A stretch of 64,000 bases of DNA from an uncultured bacterium (GTDB lineage Bacteria; Bacteroidota; Bacteroidia; Bacteroidales; Bacteroidaceae): contig CAJMPR010000003.1 of assembly GCA_905215345.1 (NCBI GenBank), forward strand, positions 62,001-126,000, read 5' to 3'. Position 1 is the first letter of the stretch; each line of letters opens with the position of its first letter. The notes beneath the pieces are model-generated. The model ran no database searches and had not been told where the DNA came from. It saw only the letters and a list, made by a program, of their open reading frames with translations. Positions 26,611 to 36,198 of this stretch are shown here, in pieces. Position numbers and translations under genes: made by a program.

Positions 26611-26668
26611 TCGTATATTTAGGCTACCTCAGTCGTATACTTAGGGTACCTCTGTCGTATACTTAGCC
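26611..26668. repeat. 22-nt tandem array (TCGTATAYTTAGG)
   Basis: Units start at 26611, 26633 and 26655: TCGTATATTTAGGCTACC, TCGTATACTTAGGGTACC, and a partial TCGTATACTTAGCC. The first two differ at only a few positions. No ORF runs through the array. Confidence 0.8.
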
Positions 26669-26813
26669 AAGCACTTTTTTACTTACTGATAATCAAACAG
26701 TTAAATCAGAGCCTAATTATTTCAATAAAGTTATACAAACACATTATATAGATTATCAATATAAGTAAATGAGCATATAAGACTTATGTTCTATTGAAGA
26801 ATACCCGTTTTCA

Positions 26814-26845
26814 TTTGCATTTCCCAATAAAAAGAACGAATTTTG
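26814..26845 (+). promoter_or_regulatory. Promoter of the receiver/PEP-synthase-like gene
   Basis: TTTG at 26814-26817 and GAATTTTG at 26838-26845 are 20 bp apart, one mismatch from TTTG-N19/20-TAnnTTTG. The leader would be about 75 nt. Confidence 0.6.
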
Positions 26846-26928
26846 CTTCTTAAACTAAAATGGCTATATAACGCATCGTATGAGCAAGTAAGAAAACGTT
26901 GTAGAGTCATTACTTTTTTTCGGAAATT

Positions 26929-29892
26929 ATGCTCAGTAAGTATAAACTAAATCAGCTTTATTTTAAGGATACACAATTCGCCAACCTGATGACGCGTCGT
27001 ATCTTTAATGTCCTCCTGATAGCTAATCCCTACGACGCTTTCATGCTGGAAGACGATGGCCGTATCGATGAAAAGATATTCAATGAATACACCTCGCTGT
27101 CTTTACGCTATCCACCCCGTTTTACACAGGTATCTACTTGTGAGGAAGCATTGGCGCAACTGTCTTCCATGCCCTATGACCTCATTATATGTATGCCGGG
27201 CACAGGTGACAATGAGGGTTTTGACGTAGCGCGCAATATCAAGAGCCAATACGAGCATATTCCCATGGTGATATTGACGCCTTTCAGCCACGGAATTACC
27301 AAACGTATTGCCAATGAAGACTTGAGCCCGTTTGAATACGTCTTCTGCTGGCTGGGAAACACCGACTTACTGGTATCCATCATCAAGCTGATAGAAGACA
27401 AGATGAACCTCGACCATGATGTAAACGAAGTCGGCGTACAACTTATATTATTGGTGGAAGACGGTATTCGCTTCTACTCCTCAATCCTGCCCAATCTTTA
27501 CAAGTTCGTACTGAAGCAGAGCCAGGAGTTTTCCACGGAAGCATTGAATGCACACCAACGCACCTTACGCATGAGAGGCCGGCCGAAAATAGTCCTTGCG
27601 CGTACCTATGAGGAAGCCATCAACATTTACGAAAAATACAAGAATAACATACTGGGAGTGATTACCGATGTCCGTTTCCCTCGCGTAGAACGTGGCGAAA
27701 AAGACGGACTGGCGGGTATAAAGTTATGTGCCGCCATACGTAAGGAAGACCCCTTCGTTCCGTTGATTATCCAATCCTCCGAATCGGACAACGCCGCCTA
27801 TGCCGCTAAATATGATGCAGCATTTATCGACAAGAATTCCAAGAAAATGGATGTCGACCTGCGTCGTATCGTATCGGATAACTTCGGTTTCGGTGACTTC
27901 ATCTTCCGCAATCCCGATACGTTGGAAGAGATAGCCCGCGTAAAGAATCTGAAAGAGTTACAGAATATCCTTTTCGCCGTACCGGCAGAGTCGTTCCTCT
28001 ATCATATCAGTCGCAACCATGTTAGCCGCTGGCTATACTCACGTGCCATGTTCCCTATTGCCATGTTCCTGAAGCCTATCACTTGGAATAGTTTGCAGGA
28101 TGTGGATGCACACCGTAAAATCATATTTGAAGCGATTGTGAAATATCGCAAAATGAAGAATCAAGGAGTGGTAGCCGTCTTTAAGCGTGACCGGTTCGAC
28201 CGTTACTCCAACTTTGCCCGTATCGGTGACGGTTCATTGGGAGGAAAAGGACGTGGTTTGGCTTTTATTGATAACATGGTAAAACATCATCCTGAGTTCG
28301 ATGAATTTGAAAATGCACGTATTGCCATTCCTAAGACTGTAGTTCTCTGTACGGATGTGTTCGATGAATTTATGGACACCAATAATCTGTATCAGATAGC
28401 TTTGTCCGATGCGGAAGATGACTTGATATTACGCTATTTCCTGAAGGCCAAGCTGCCCGACCGTCTGGTTGAAGACTTCTTCACCTTCTTCGATGTGGTG
28501 AAGTCGCCTATCGCCATACGTTCATCTTCACTTCTGGAAGATTCACACTATCAACCTTTCGCCGGAATCTACAATACATATATGATTCCTTATCTGGATG
28601 ATAAGTATGAAATGCTCCGTATGCTTAGTGATGCTATCAAGGGAGTGTATGCATCCGTTTACTTCCGTGACTCCAAAGCTTATATGCAAGCTACGAGCAA
28701 TGTTATCGATCAGGAGAAGATGGCTGTTATCCTGCAAGAGGTAGTAGGGAATCAATACGGTGACCGTTATTATCCGTCCATGTCCGGCGTAGCACGTTCT
28801 TTAAACTATTACCCCATTGGTGATGAAAAGGCAGAAGAAGGTATTGTGAACCTGGCTCTTGGCTTGGGTAAATATATTGTAGACGGGGGCATGACGCTTC
28901 GTTTCTCTCCTTATCATCCCAATCAGGTTCTACAAACCAGTGAACTGGAAATTGCTTTGAAAGAGACACAAACCCGTTTCTATGCTCTTGACTTGCGTAA
29001 TGCCGGTCATGATTTCTCCATAGACGATGGTTTCAACTTATTGAAGTTACATGTAAAAGAGGCGGAAAAAGATGGTTCGCTCAACTACATAGCATCCACT
29101 TACGACCCTTATGATCAGGTTATCCGGGATGGTTTATACCCTGGTGGCCGTAAGGTCATCACTTTTGCTAATATATTGCAACATGACGTATTTCCTTTAT
29201 CACACATATTACAGTTAGTATTAAAGTATGGACAGCAAGAAATGCGTCGTCCTGTGGAAATAGAGTTCGCTGCTACCATGAGTCGCGAAAAAGACAAAAC
29301 CGGCACATTCTATCTGTTACAGATTCGTCCTATCGTGGATACCAAGGAAATGTTGGATGAAAACCTGACCGATATTCCGGATGAAAAGGTTTTGTTACGC
29401 TCAAACAACTCGTTGGGACATGGTATCATGAATGATCTTCATGATATAGTTTACGTCAAAACAGATGATTATAGTGCTTCCCATAATCAGGAAATCGCTT
29501 GGGAAATAGAAAAACTGAACCAACAATTCCTGAATGAAGGGAAGAATTATGTATTGGTAGGCCCCGGACGTTGGGGTAGTAGCGATACCTGGCTCGGCAT
29601 ACCGGTAAAATGGCCTCATATCAGTGCAGCCCGTATCATAGTAGAAGCCGGATTAACGAATTATCGTGTCGACCCGAGTCAGGGAACACACTTCTTTCAA
29701 AATCTGACATCTTTCGGAGTAGGTTACTTCACTATCAATGCGTTTATGAATGACGGCGTTTATAATCAAGAGTTCTTGAAAGCACAACCCGCTGCACATG
29801 AGACCAAATACCTGCGCCATGTACACTTTGACCACCCGATAGTGGCCAAAATGGATGGCAAGAAAAAGCAAGGGGTTGTATTACTACCATAA
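26929..29892 (+). CDS. Receiver-like domains fused to PEP-synthase/PPDK ATP-binding domain
   Basis: A 987-residue cytosolic fusion. Residues about 25-165 look like a degenerate response-regulator receiver (LIICMPGTG where the phospho-Asp would be). Residues about 170-325 look like an intact receiver: LLVEDG, the acceptor Asp in VITDVRFPR (about 247), IIQSSES and a Lys in FIDKNSK. Residues about 425-800 are a PPDK/PEP-synthase N-terminal ATP-binding domain (DGSLGGKGRGLAF, AIRSSSLLEDSHYQPFAG, FYLLQIRPI). The C-terminal 120 residues contain GPGRWGSSDTWLG. The swivelling His domain and the PEP barrel are absent, so it is not a PEP synthase. Role unknown. Confidence 0.85.
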   Translation: MLSKYKLNQLYFKDTQFANLMTRRIFNVLLIANPYDAFMLEDDGRIDEKIFNEYTSLSLRYPPRFTQVSTCEEALAQLSSMPYDLIICMPGTGDNEGFDVARNIKSQYEHIPMVILTPFSHGITKRIANEDLSPFEYVFCWLGNTDLLVSIIKLIEDKMNLDHDVNEVGVQLILLVEDGIRFYSSILPNLYKFVLKQSQEFSTEALNAHQRTLRMRGRPKIVLARTYEEAINIYEKYKNNILGVITDVRFPRVERGEKDGLAGIKLCAAIRKEDPFVPLIIQSSESDNAAYAAKYDAAFIDKNSKKMDVDLRRIVSDNFGFGDFIFRNPDTLEEIARVKNLKELQNILFAVPAESFLYHISRNHVSRWLYSRAMFPIAMFLKPITWNSLQDVDAHRKIIFEAIVKYRKMKNQGVVAVFKRDRFDRYSNFARIGDGSLGGKGRGLAFIDNMVKHHPEFDEFENARIAIPKTVVLCTDVFDEFMDTNNLYQIALSDAEDDLILRYFLKAKLPDRLVEDFFTFFDVVKSPIAIRSSSLLEDSHYQPFAGIYNTYMIPYLDDKYEMLRMLSDAIKGVYASVYFRDSKAYMQATSNVIDQEKMAVILQEVVGNQYGDRYYPSMSGVARSLNYYPIGDEKAEEGIVNLALGLGKYIVDGGMTLRFSPYHPNQVLQTSELEIALKETQTRFYALDLRNAGHDFSIDDGFNLLKLHVKEAEKDGSLNYIASTYDPYDQVIRDGLYPGGRKVITFANILQHDVFPLSHILQLVLKYGQQEMRRPVEIEFAATMSREKDKTGTFYLLQIRPIVDTKEMLDENLTDIPDEKVLLRSNNSLGHGIMNDLHDIVYVKTDDYSASHNQEIAWEIEKLNQQFLNEGKNYVLVGPGRWGSSDTWLGIPVKWPHISAARIIVEAGLTNYRVDPSQGTHFFQNLTSFGVGYFTINAFMNDGVYNQEFLKAQPAAHETKYLRHVHFDHPIVAKMDGKKKQGVVLLP

Positions 29893-29955
29893 CCCTAACA
29901 TATGATAACTAAAAACAAACTAAAAAACGTATTAATCAACTTTTCTTTTTTTGCT

Positions 29956-29984
29956 AAAAATGGAACAAAAGGTGTCCCATTTTT
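29956..29984 (+). terminator. Terminator after the receiver/PEP-synthase-like gene
   Basis: AAAAATGGAACA (29956-29967) pairs with TGTCCCATTTTT (29973-29984) with one mismatch. Confidence 0.65.
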
Positions 29985-30038
29985 CATTTCATGCTGTAAA
30001 ATAAGAACTTATAGGCCTATATTCTCGCCAAAAAACTG

Positions 30039-30046
30039 TATTTTTG
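30039..30046 (+). promoter_or_regulatory. -7 box of the DUF4493/PCMD operon
   Basis: TATTTTTG lies 49 bp before the first ATG of the operon. No matching -33 TTTG at 19-21 bp was seen. Confidence 0.5.
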
Positions 30047-30095
30047 CACCCGGTTTCAAGTTATAATAGGTAAAAAAGATAATTAAGTATTGTCA

Positions 30096-32729
30096 ATGGG
30101 CAAAAAATATACAACTATTCTGACCCTGTTTGCCATAATATGTGTTTCATTCGCGGGATGCGAACAAGACGAAAGACATGCTACAGGTTATGGTACAATG
30201 AACATACGACTATCTGCTAATCCAAGCATGATAGAAGTAGGCAGTTCATCTGATACACGCGGCCAATCCGATAAGCAATCGTCGATTGCCACTACTCGTA
30301 CGGAAGATGCACCGGAAGCATCATCATTTTCATTATCTTTATCCAATGAAAAGGCAGAAGTGAAACATTGGGACTCTTATGCCGACTTTAAAGATGAAGA
30401 AAAAATCGCTATTGGCAATTACACGCTGAAAGCATACTATGGTGACGAAAAGAAAGAAGGGTTCAATGCCGCTTATTATGAAGGGAGCACGAATATCCAG
30501 ATCCTCGAGAACCAGAATACCACTGCCGAAATCACTTGCTACGTAGCCAATGTGCAGCTAACCGTGATTTGCTCAGAAGCAGTTCAGAAGTATTTTACAA
30601 CGTTTGAAATGCAGGCCCGTTCAAACACCGGCACAGCTATTGATATTGCGAAAGACGACCAACGTCCTGTCTATTTAAAGCCCGGCAGCTTACAACTTGA
30701 AGCAAAAGTAAAAAAGCAAAACGGGGTAGGCCAAACCTTAAGACTACTGGATATTGATGAGACCGAAGCACGCCAGCACTACATTATTCAGGTAGATGTA
30801 AATGGAGGTGATACAGGAAGTGGGACATTGAACATTACCTATAATACCGTCAAATCCGAAGAAGTTGTAACAATCGATATTTCGGACGCATCGCTCAATT
30901 TAAAAGCCCCGGAATTTACAGCACAAGGATTTGATAACGGCCAAACTATTACCTTACGTGAAGGTTCGCAACCGGAATCGATGAAAGTTACTCTAAATGC
31001 CCGTGCAGGCATCAGAGAGTGCGATTTACTTATAGAATCTCCTTATTTGAATTCTGAAGCGGTAGGGATAGATGGTTTAGTGAAACTTGTACCTACGAGT
31101 GATGCCGCCAAAGCGATGAAACAAAAAGTGGTGGACAAGGGATTACGTCTTCTCGGACTGGAGGATGAAAAGATAGAACGGTTGGCATTGATTGACTTTA
31201 CCCAATTAGTAATGAATATGGTATGTACTGGAGATAATGACGAATCCAGCAAATTTACCCTCCGTGCTGTAGATAAACGAGGTGTAGTACATGAAACGGA
31301 ACTTTCTTTTACTACTACTTTGCAAAGTAATCAGTTCTCATTTCCGGCAATCACCAAAACAGTGCTTATTGGAAGCACCGAAGCCGAAGCCGAAGTTAAC
31401 CTTTTAACATCCGGCATTACAGGAGAACAGGATGTCAATAATGTTATCTTCGAATACAAAAATGAAGCAGGCGAATGGGTAAAAGCCACTACCGAATGGA
31501 TAGGTGACAATACAGAAGAAATTAAAAGCCATACAGTAAAAATCAAAAAGTTGCCCGAAGTACATAGAAGCTTAGCGGTACGCGCAAGATATGGTAGTAA
31601 AGTTTCTGAAGAACAAACATTGAGCTATCATATACCGGAATTTACTATTACTGCTGATGAGAATGACATTTGGGCGCGGAAAGCTACCGTGAGAGTTAAG
31701 GCTAATAATGAAAAAGAATTAGCTGCTGTCTTAAAATATATGACTTTGAGTAACAATGACAATCAAATAGCAATTTTAGACGAAAACACCTCCACACATC
31801 TTATAGAAAAGCTTTCTCCTGGAGTGTCATATTGCATAAAGGCGACATGTAATAATGAGAAAAGTGCGGTTTTCTCGTTGACGACTGAAAATAAAATACA
31901 ATTAGTTAATCCAACGTTTGATAGTACGTGGGGTTCAGGTCCCTATGATGAAAGTTCAATTAATCAAGGAGGGCAATATAAGAGTTGGTTTAACGGTGGT
32001 AGCTATTTCCAAAAAACAATGGTTGTAAAAGAGCCAACTGCTTGGCAAACTGTAAACAAAAAGACAATGCCTTCTTCTCCATCAAATAAAAACACATGGT
32101 ACATTGTCCCTTCAACAAAACAAGCTGAAGGAAATAATGGATATGGAGCGTTACTACAAAATGTCGCATGGGATGATACCGGTGAAACTATTGCAACAAA
32201 AGGTAGTTTAACTTCCGATGTCCCTTCCATTGAAAATTTATTTGCACCAAGTACTATAAAATATTATTCTGCCGGACGTCTCTTTTTAGGTTCATATTCT
32301 TATGATTTTTCTAAAAAGGAAGATAACTATGAAGAAGGATATGAGTTCCAATCGCGTCCTGCCGGTTTTAGTTTTTATTATCGTTATGTTGCACTCCCTT
32401 CTGGTAATAATGATAAAGGCTATGTGAAAGTAATACTGCAAAATAGAGATAAAGATGTAATAACAAACTTAGCAGAGATTTATATGGAGTTGGAACAAAT
32501 AGGAGATGGAACAACTTTCCAACAGAAAAAAGGAACTTTTACATATCCTTCTTCATGTAAAAAAGCAACCCATATATGCGTTATGTTCTGCTCTTCTGTT
32601 GCAGGAAAGAACAAGAAACAAAGTGAAGAAAATACTAACATAAAACTTGCGCAAATTGGTAATTTTAAATCAACTTGTAGTGTTACCGGCTCCGAATTAT
32701 ATATTGATGATATTGAATTAATCTATTAA
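30096..32729 (+). CDS. DUF4493 / PCMD-type surface lipoprotein
   Basis: First gene of a six-gene operon. The ATG at 30096 is preferred over the in-frame TTG at 30090. A signal and lipobox (VSFAGC) are followed by acidic residues (CEQDE), like the Bacteroides lipoprotein export signal, suggesting surface display. The N-terminal part (about 30-290) resembles DUF4493, with a beta-strand start YGTMNIRLSA and a TRTEDA segment. The middle has Ig/FN3-like strands. The C-terminal part (about 600-877) looks like a PCMD beta-sandwich (SAGRLFLGSYSYDF, ending LYIDDIELIY). The last third is visibly more AT-rich than the rest. Confidence 0.82.
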   Translation: MGKKYTTILTLFAIICVSFAGCEQDERHATGYGTMNIRLSANPSMIEVGSSSDTRGQSDKQSSIATTRTEDAPEASSFSLSLSNEKAEVKHWDSYADFKDEEKIAIGNYTLKAYYGDEKKEGFNAAYYEGSTNIQILENQNTTAEITCYVANVQLTVICSEAVQKYFTTFEMQARSNTGTAIDIAKDDQRPVYLKPGSLQLEAKVKKQNGVGQTLRLLDIDETEARQHYIIQVDVNGGDTGSGTLNITYNTVKSEEVVTIDISDASLNLKAPEFTAQGFDNGQTITLREGSQPESMKVTLNARAGIRECDLLIESPYLNSEAVGIDGLVKLVPTSDAAKAMKQKVVDKGLRLLGLEDEKIERLALIDFTQLVMNMVCTGDNDESSKFTLRAVDKRGVVHETELSFTTTLQSNQFSFPAITKTVLIGSTEAEAEVNLLTSGITGEQDVNNVIFEYKNEAGEWVKATTEWIGDNTEEIKSHTVKIKKLPEVHRSLAVRARYGSKVSEEQTLSYHIPEFTITADENDIWARKATVRVKANNEKELAAVLKYMTLSNNDNQIAILDENTSTHLIEKLSPGVSYCIKATCNNEKSAVFSLTTENKIQLVNPTFDSTWGSGPYDESSINQGGQYKSWFNGGSYFQKTMVVKEPTAWQTVNKKTMPSSPSNKNTWYIVPSTKQAEGNNGYGALLQNVAWDDTGETIATKGSLTSDVPSIENLFAPSTIKYYSAGRLFLGSYSYDFSKKEDNYEEGYEFQSRPAGFSFYYRYVALPSGNNDKGYVKVILQNRDKDVITNLAEIYMELEQIGDGTTFQQKKGTFTYPSSCKKATHICVMFCSSVAGKNKKQSEENTNIKLAQIGNFKSTCSVTGSELYIDDIELIY

Positions 32730-32739
32730 TTATATAGAT

Positions 32740-33975
32740 ATGAAGAAACTATACACCCTTTTTTACTTGTGCTGTATTCTAATCAGCTTCATTGCATGTG
32801 ATAGAGAAAAAGTTGAATATACAGAAGGAGGCGATCCTCAAATGGTAGATGTACGTTTAAAAGATCTTCTAAATGTACAAGTAATAGAAGCCCCTACGGG
32901 GCGTTCGGTTGCAAGTACCGACGAATACATTGTTTCGTTATATAAACAAGACAATACTTTAGTGGAATCGTGGACATATAAAGATATGCCGGACTTAATC
33001 AGTGTATTATCCGGTAACTATTATATCAAAGCAATGTCCCATCAATTAAAGCAGGTGGATACTAAAGCTTATTTTGAAGGAACTTCAGAGGTATTCAGCA
33101 TCAAGCCAAGTGCTATTACAGAAGTAAAACCGATTACATGTGAAATGAAAAGCATAAAAGCGGTAGTTACTTTTGACGAACCCCTAAAAAAATTCTTGGG
33201 AACAGATGTTACCGTCACCATAGTTGTTGGGGAAAATTCCCATACCTATTCAGACATTGAGGATGCTATCAATAACCCTATCTATTTTGCACCTGCCAAA
33301 GGTGAAATTACAGTAGTCTACGTAATCTTCGACGGGACAGTAGACACTTATAAAGAGAACTTTACCAAGACATATTCTGCTACGTCAGGTGGCGCAGTGA
33401 GCATTAACTTTACACTGAAAAATGTAAGTGAAGACGTTATTGAAGATTCCGGTTTGGTCTCTTTAAAAATGAAAGTAGATGTAAGCGTAACGATTATTGA
33501 TAAAAACCACAATATCATAGCCGGAGAGGAAACAATTCCCGATGATGAAGAAGGAGAAGGAGAAGACAAAACCAAGCCTACTATTGTGGGACGTGGTTTT
33601 AATATAAAAGAAGCCCAAATTGTTCCTTCCAGTGGCCAACTTACGTGTATTGTAGATATTACTGCTTCCAATCGTTTGGCACATTTGTATGTGACGATTG
33701 ACTCGGAAGTTCTTACTGAGGATGAATTGGCCGGTGTAGGTTTGAAGAAGAATTTTGACCTTGCTTATCCGGAAGAACTGCAAGAAGGATTGGGTAGTTT
33801 AGGATTCCCGGTTGCAGACCAGGTAATCGGACAGAAATCATTAGAATTCAATATTACAACTTTCGTTCCATTGCTTGCCGGTTTAGGTTCCGGTACGCAC
33901 AAGTTCATAATCAAAGCAGTCGATCAAAGTAATGTAGCAACAGAAGAAACCTTGACATTGATTACCGGCAACTAA
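32740..33975 (+). CDS. DUF4493-type surface lipoprotein without PCMD domain
   Basis: Second gene of the operon, 10 bp after the first. Lipobox ISFIAC, then CDREK. The DUF4493 part (about 35-235) shows the pattern YIVSLYKQDNTLVESW...LISVLSGNYYIKA, which is like the strand pattern of Mfa2/FimB anchors (V-x-V-Y-x-x-x-G-x-L-V then a Gly-x-Tyr turn). An acidic linker (DDEEGEGEDK) at about 267-277 leads to a C-terminal Ig-like part also seen in the first gene. At 411 residues it lacks the C-terminal sandwich of its neighbours. Confidence 0.78.
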   Translation: MKKLYTLFYLCCILISFIACDREKVEYTEGGDPQMVDVRLKDLLNVQVIEAPTGRSVASTDEYIVSLYKQDNTLVESWTYKDMPDLISVLSGNYYIKAMSHQLKQVDTKAYFEGTSEVFSIKPSAITEVKPITCEMKSIKAVVTFDEPLKKFLGTDVTVTIVVGENSHTYSDIEDAINNPIYFAPAKGEITVVYVIFDGTVDTYKENFTKTYSATSGGAVSINFTLKNVSEDVIEDSGLVSLKMKVDVSVTIIDKNHNIIAGEETIPDDEEGEGEDKTKPTIVGRGFNIKEAQIVPSSGQLTCIVDITASNRLAHLYVTIDSEVLTEDELAGVGLKKNFDLAYPEELQEGLGSLGFPVADQVIGQKSLEFNITTFVPLLAGLGSGTHKFIIKAVDQSNVATEETLTLITGN

Positions 33976-33981
33976 TAAAAT

Positions 33982-36198
33982 ATGAAGAAGCAATTTTTAT
34001 ATATCTTATTGTGCATTCTATGCTGCCTGACATCTTGCAGTGAAGAAGAGTTGAGTGGCAATGGAATCTTAGCCTTATCGGTTAAGATGGGGGCAAGCGT
34101 TCCTGCTACCACCCGCGCTCTGCCGACACTTGATGAACTCAATAACGGTTGTGTTATCAAACTTCGTAATGGTGATAGTAAACTAATCCGGGAGTACGAA
34201 GGTATCAGTACAGTACCTTCAAGCTTGGAATTAGTCACAGGTATGTATACAATAAGCGGATCAGCCGGTATTAAAGTAGATGCAGCATATGATGCACCTT
34301 ATTATAGTGGTTCGGTGGACTTTGAGATTAAACGAAACCAAACAACTCCCATCACTCTTCCTCTCTATGTACAGAACACTGTAGTAACTACAGCCTATAC
34401 AGAAGCTGCTACCGCAAAGTTCAAAAGTAGTAAAGTAACCGTATCCATGTCAAGAGGAGCTCTGGAATTTGATAAAGAGACCCCGGAACTAACTGGCTAT
34501 TTTATACTTCCTACAGGAGAAACAGAGTTGGACTGGAAAGTGGAAGCAGTAACAGTTGATGATATTCCCTATACCAAAGAAGGTACATTGAAAGATATAA
34601 AAACTTCCACCAAATATACTCTGACTTTCGATTACGAAGAATTAGACCCACAAGATGGCGGTATGGCCATAACCTTGAAAGTGGCCGAAGAACCTATGTT
34701 AAAAGCATGGGATATAGGAATCAGCCAACAACCTCGTATAGAACGATATGAAAATGGTGCTTTTCACTCCTTAAGTGACCCTGTAAACTTTGCTCTTGAC
34801 GATTCCGGAAAGGATGTAGACGTATTTGTCCTCACTACTTCTGAATTGAAGAGCCTCACACTAACATGTCCGGAATTTGTTTCAAAGGTAGGTTTAAAAT
34901 CAAGCTCCATTGATGTACTGACAATGGCGGATAATGTTAAAGAGACTATCAAAGACAAAGTTTCTTTCGGGAATTACTATGACGAGGTAACAACTAACTC
35001 TATTGTTAAAATGACCTTCAAGGCTGCATTCTTTGCTGCTTTCGCAAAAAAAGAAGGAGAAGATGACAAAGGAGGAGATTATCTGGTAGTCATAAAAGCG
35101 ACCGACGCCAATGGTAAATATCGTACAGCAAATTTACGTATTCTGGTATCGAATGCTATTGTAACTACGGAGTTGGTAAGTGATTACGCCGTCTGGGCCC
35201 ACAGAGCTACGGTAGAAGCAAATGTCAACAAAACGGCTTATGATGCAGCCGAGTCAAAAGATCTGGCATTTGAATACAGAGTAGTAGGTAGTGAAGATGA
35301 ATGGAGCAAAGCAGTTGCCACAATCGAAGAAAATAACCAAAGCAGAATGTCGGCAGTTATCACAGGACTTAATCCCGGTATGACTTACGAATATCGCGCA
35401 TGGTGTTCAGGTCAAAGCAGTGAATCACCTACCTATACATTTACCACGGAGCGAACTATCCAACTGAAAAATTCCAGCTTTGAAGACTGGTCGCAACCCG
35501 GAAAGCCCCTACTCTTATATAAAAGTGGAGACGATATGTACTGGGACAGCGGTAACTGGGGTTCTACAACTTTGTCCGCCAGCGATAACGTCACGACTTA
35601 TGATGAGTCATTAAAAGCACCGGGAACCACCGGAACACGTTCTATCAAGATGAAGTCTGCTTTTGTAGGTTTAGGTTCTATCGGTAAATTTGCGGCTGGT
35701 AATGCCTTTGTGGGTAAGTATATCAAGACTATCGGAACAAGCGGTGCACAAATCGGTTTTGGACGTCCACACACTGCCCGTCCGGATAAATTAGTGGGAT
35801 ATGCCAAATACAACCCCGTTACCATAAATTATTCCGATTTGGATTATGTAAAAAAAGGCGACATGGACAACGGACATGTTTATGTAGCTATCGGTGACTG
35901 GCCGGAAGACGGAACCGGTGACAGTAATGTTCCGTTCCTGGTAGACACTTCCGCTAAGAAGTTCTTCGACAAGACAGGACCGAATGTCATTGCTTATGGA
36001 GAGATTATTTTCCCGGAAGCGACAGAGGGTGACGGTATGGTACCTTTCGAAATAGAGTTAAAATACAAAGACACGAATCGTAAAGCCAAGTATATCATTC
36101 TGGTAGCGACTTCCAGCCGATATGGTGATTATTTCACTGGTGGTACCGGCAGTACATTATGGTTAGACGACTTAGAATTGATTTATAATAATGAATAA
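33982..36198 (+). CDS. DUF4493 / PCMD-type surface lipoprotein
   Basis: Third gene of the operon, 6 bp after the second. Lipobox CLTSC followed by SEEE, a near-ideal surface export signal. N-terminal DUF4493-like part with ATTRALPTLDE, a central FN3-like domain (about 395-490, with LNPGMTYEYRAWCSG), and a C-terminal PCMD-like sandwich (about 495-737) with IGKFAAGNAFVGKY, FGRPHTARPDKLVGY and LWLDDLELIY. That last domain is closely similar to the one encoded at 37758-39365. The stop overlaps the next gene by 8 bp. Confidence 0.85.
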   Translation: MKKQFLYILLCILCCLTSCSEEELSGNGILALSVKMGASVPATTRALPTLDELNNGCVIKLRNGDSKLIREYEGISTVPSSLELVTGMYTISGSAGIKVDAAYDAPYYSGSVDFEIKRNQTTPITLPLYVQNTVVTTAYTEAATAKFKSSKVTVSMSRGALEFDKETPELTGYFILPTGETELDWKVEAVTVDDIPYTKEGTLKDIKTSTKYTLTFDYEELDPQDGGMAITLKVAEEPMLKAWDIGISQQPRIERYENGAFHSLSDPVNFALDDSGKDVDVFVLTTSELKSLTLTCPEFVSKVGLKSSSIDVLTMADNVKETIKDKVSFGNYYDEVTTNSIVKMTFKAAFFAAFAKKEGEDDKGGDYLVVIKATDANGKYRTANLRILVSNAIVTTELVSDYAVWAHRATVEANVNKTAYDAAESKDLAFEYRVVGSEDEWSKAVATIEENNQSRMSAVITGLNPGMTYEYRAWCSGQSSESPTYTFTTERTIQLKNSSFEDWSQPGKPLLLYKSGDDMYWDSGNWGSTTLSASDNVTTYDESLKAPGTTGTRSIKMKSAFVGLGSIGKFAAGNAFVGKYIKTIGTSGAQIGFGRPHTARPDKLVGYAKYNPVTINYSDLDYVKKGDMDNGHVYVAIGDWPEDGTGDSNVPFLVDTSAKKFFDKTGPNVIAYGEIIFPEATEGDGMVPFEIELKYKDTNRKAKYIILVATSSRYGDYFTGGTGSTLWLDDLELIYNNE

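Larger units (their letters stand above)
26292..26928. other. 637-bp intergenic region with two promoters and a 22-nt array
   Basis: AT-rich and without a credible ORF. It holds the gdhB promoter box near its left end, a 22-nt periodic array (26611-26668), and a good Bacteroides promoter for the 987-residue gene near its right end. The stretch between about 26400 and 26600 shows nothing I can name. Confidence 0.8.

Noticed and set aside
26929..29892. Phosphoenolpyruvate synthase (ppsA)
   Set aside because: Only the ATP-binding half is present; the phospho-His swivel and PEP barrel are missing.
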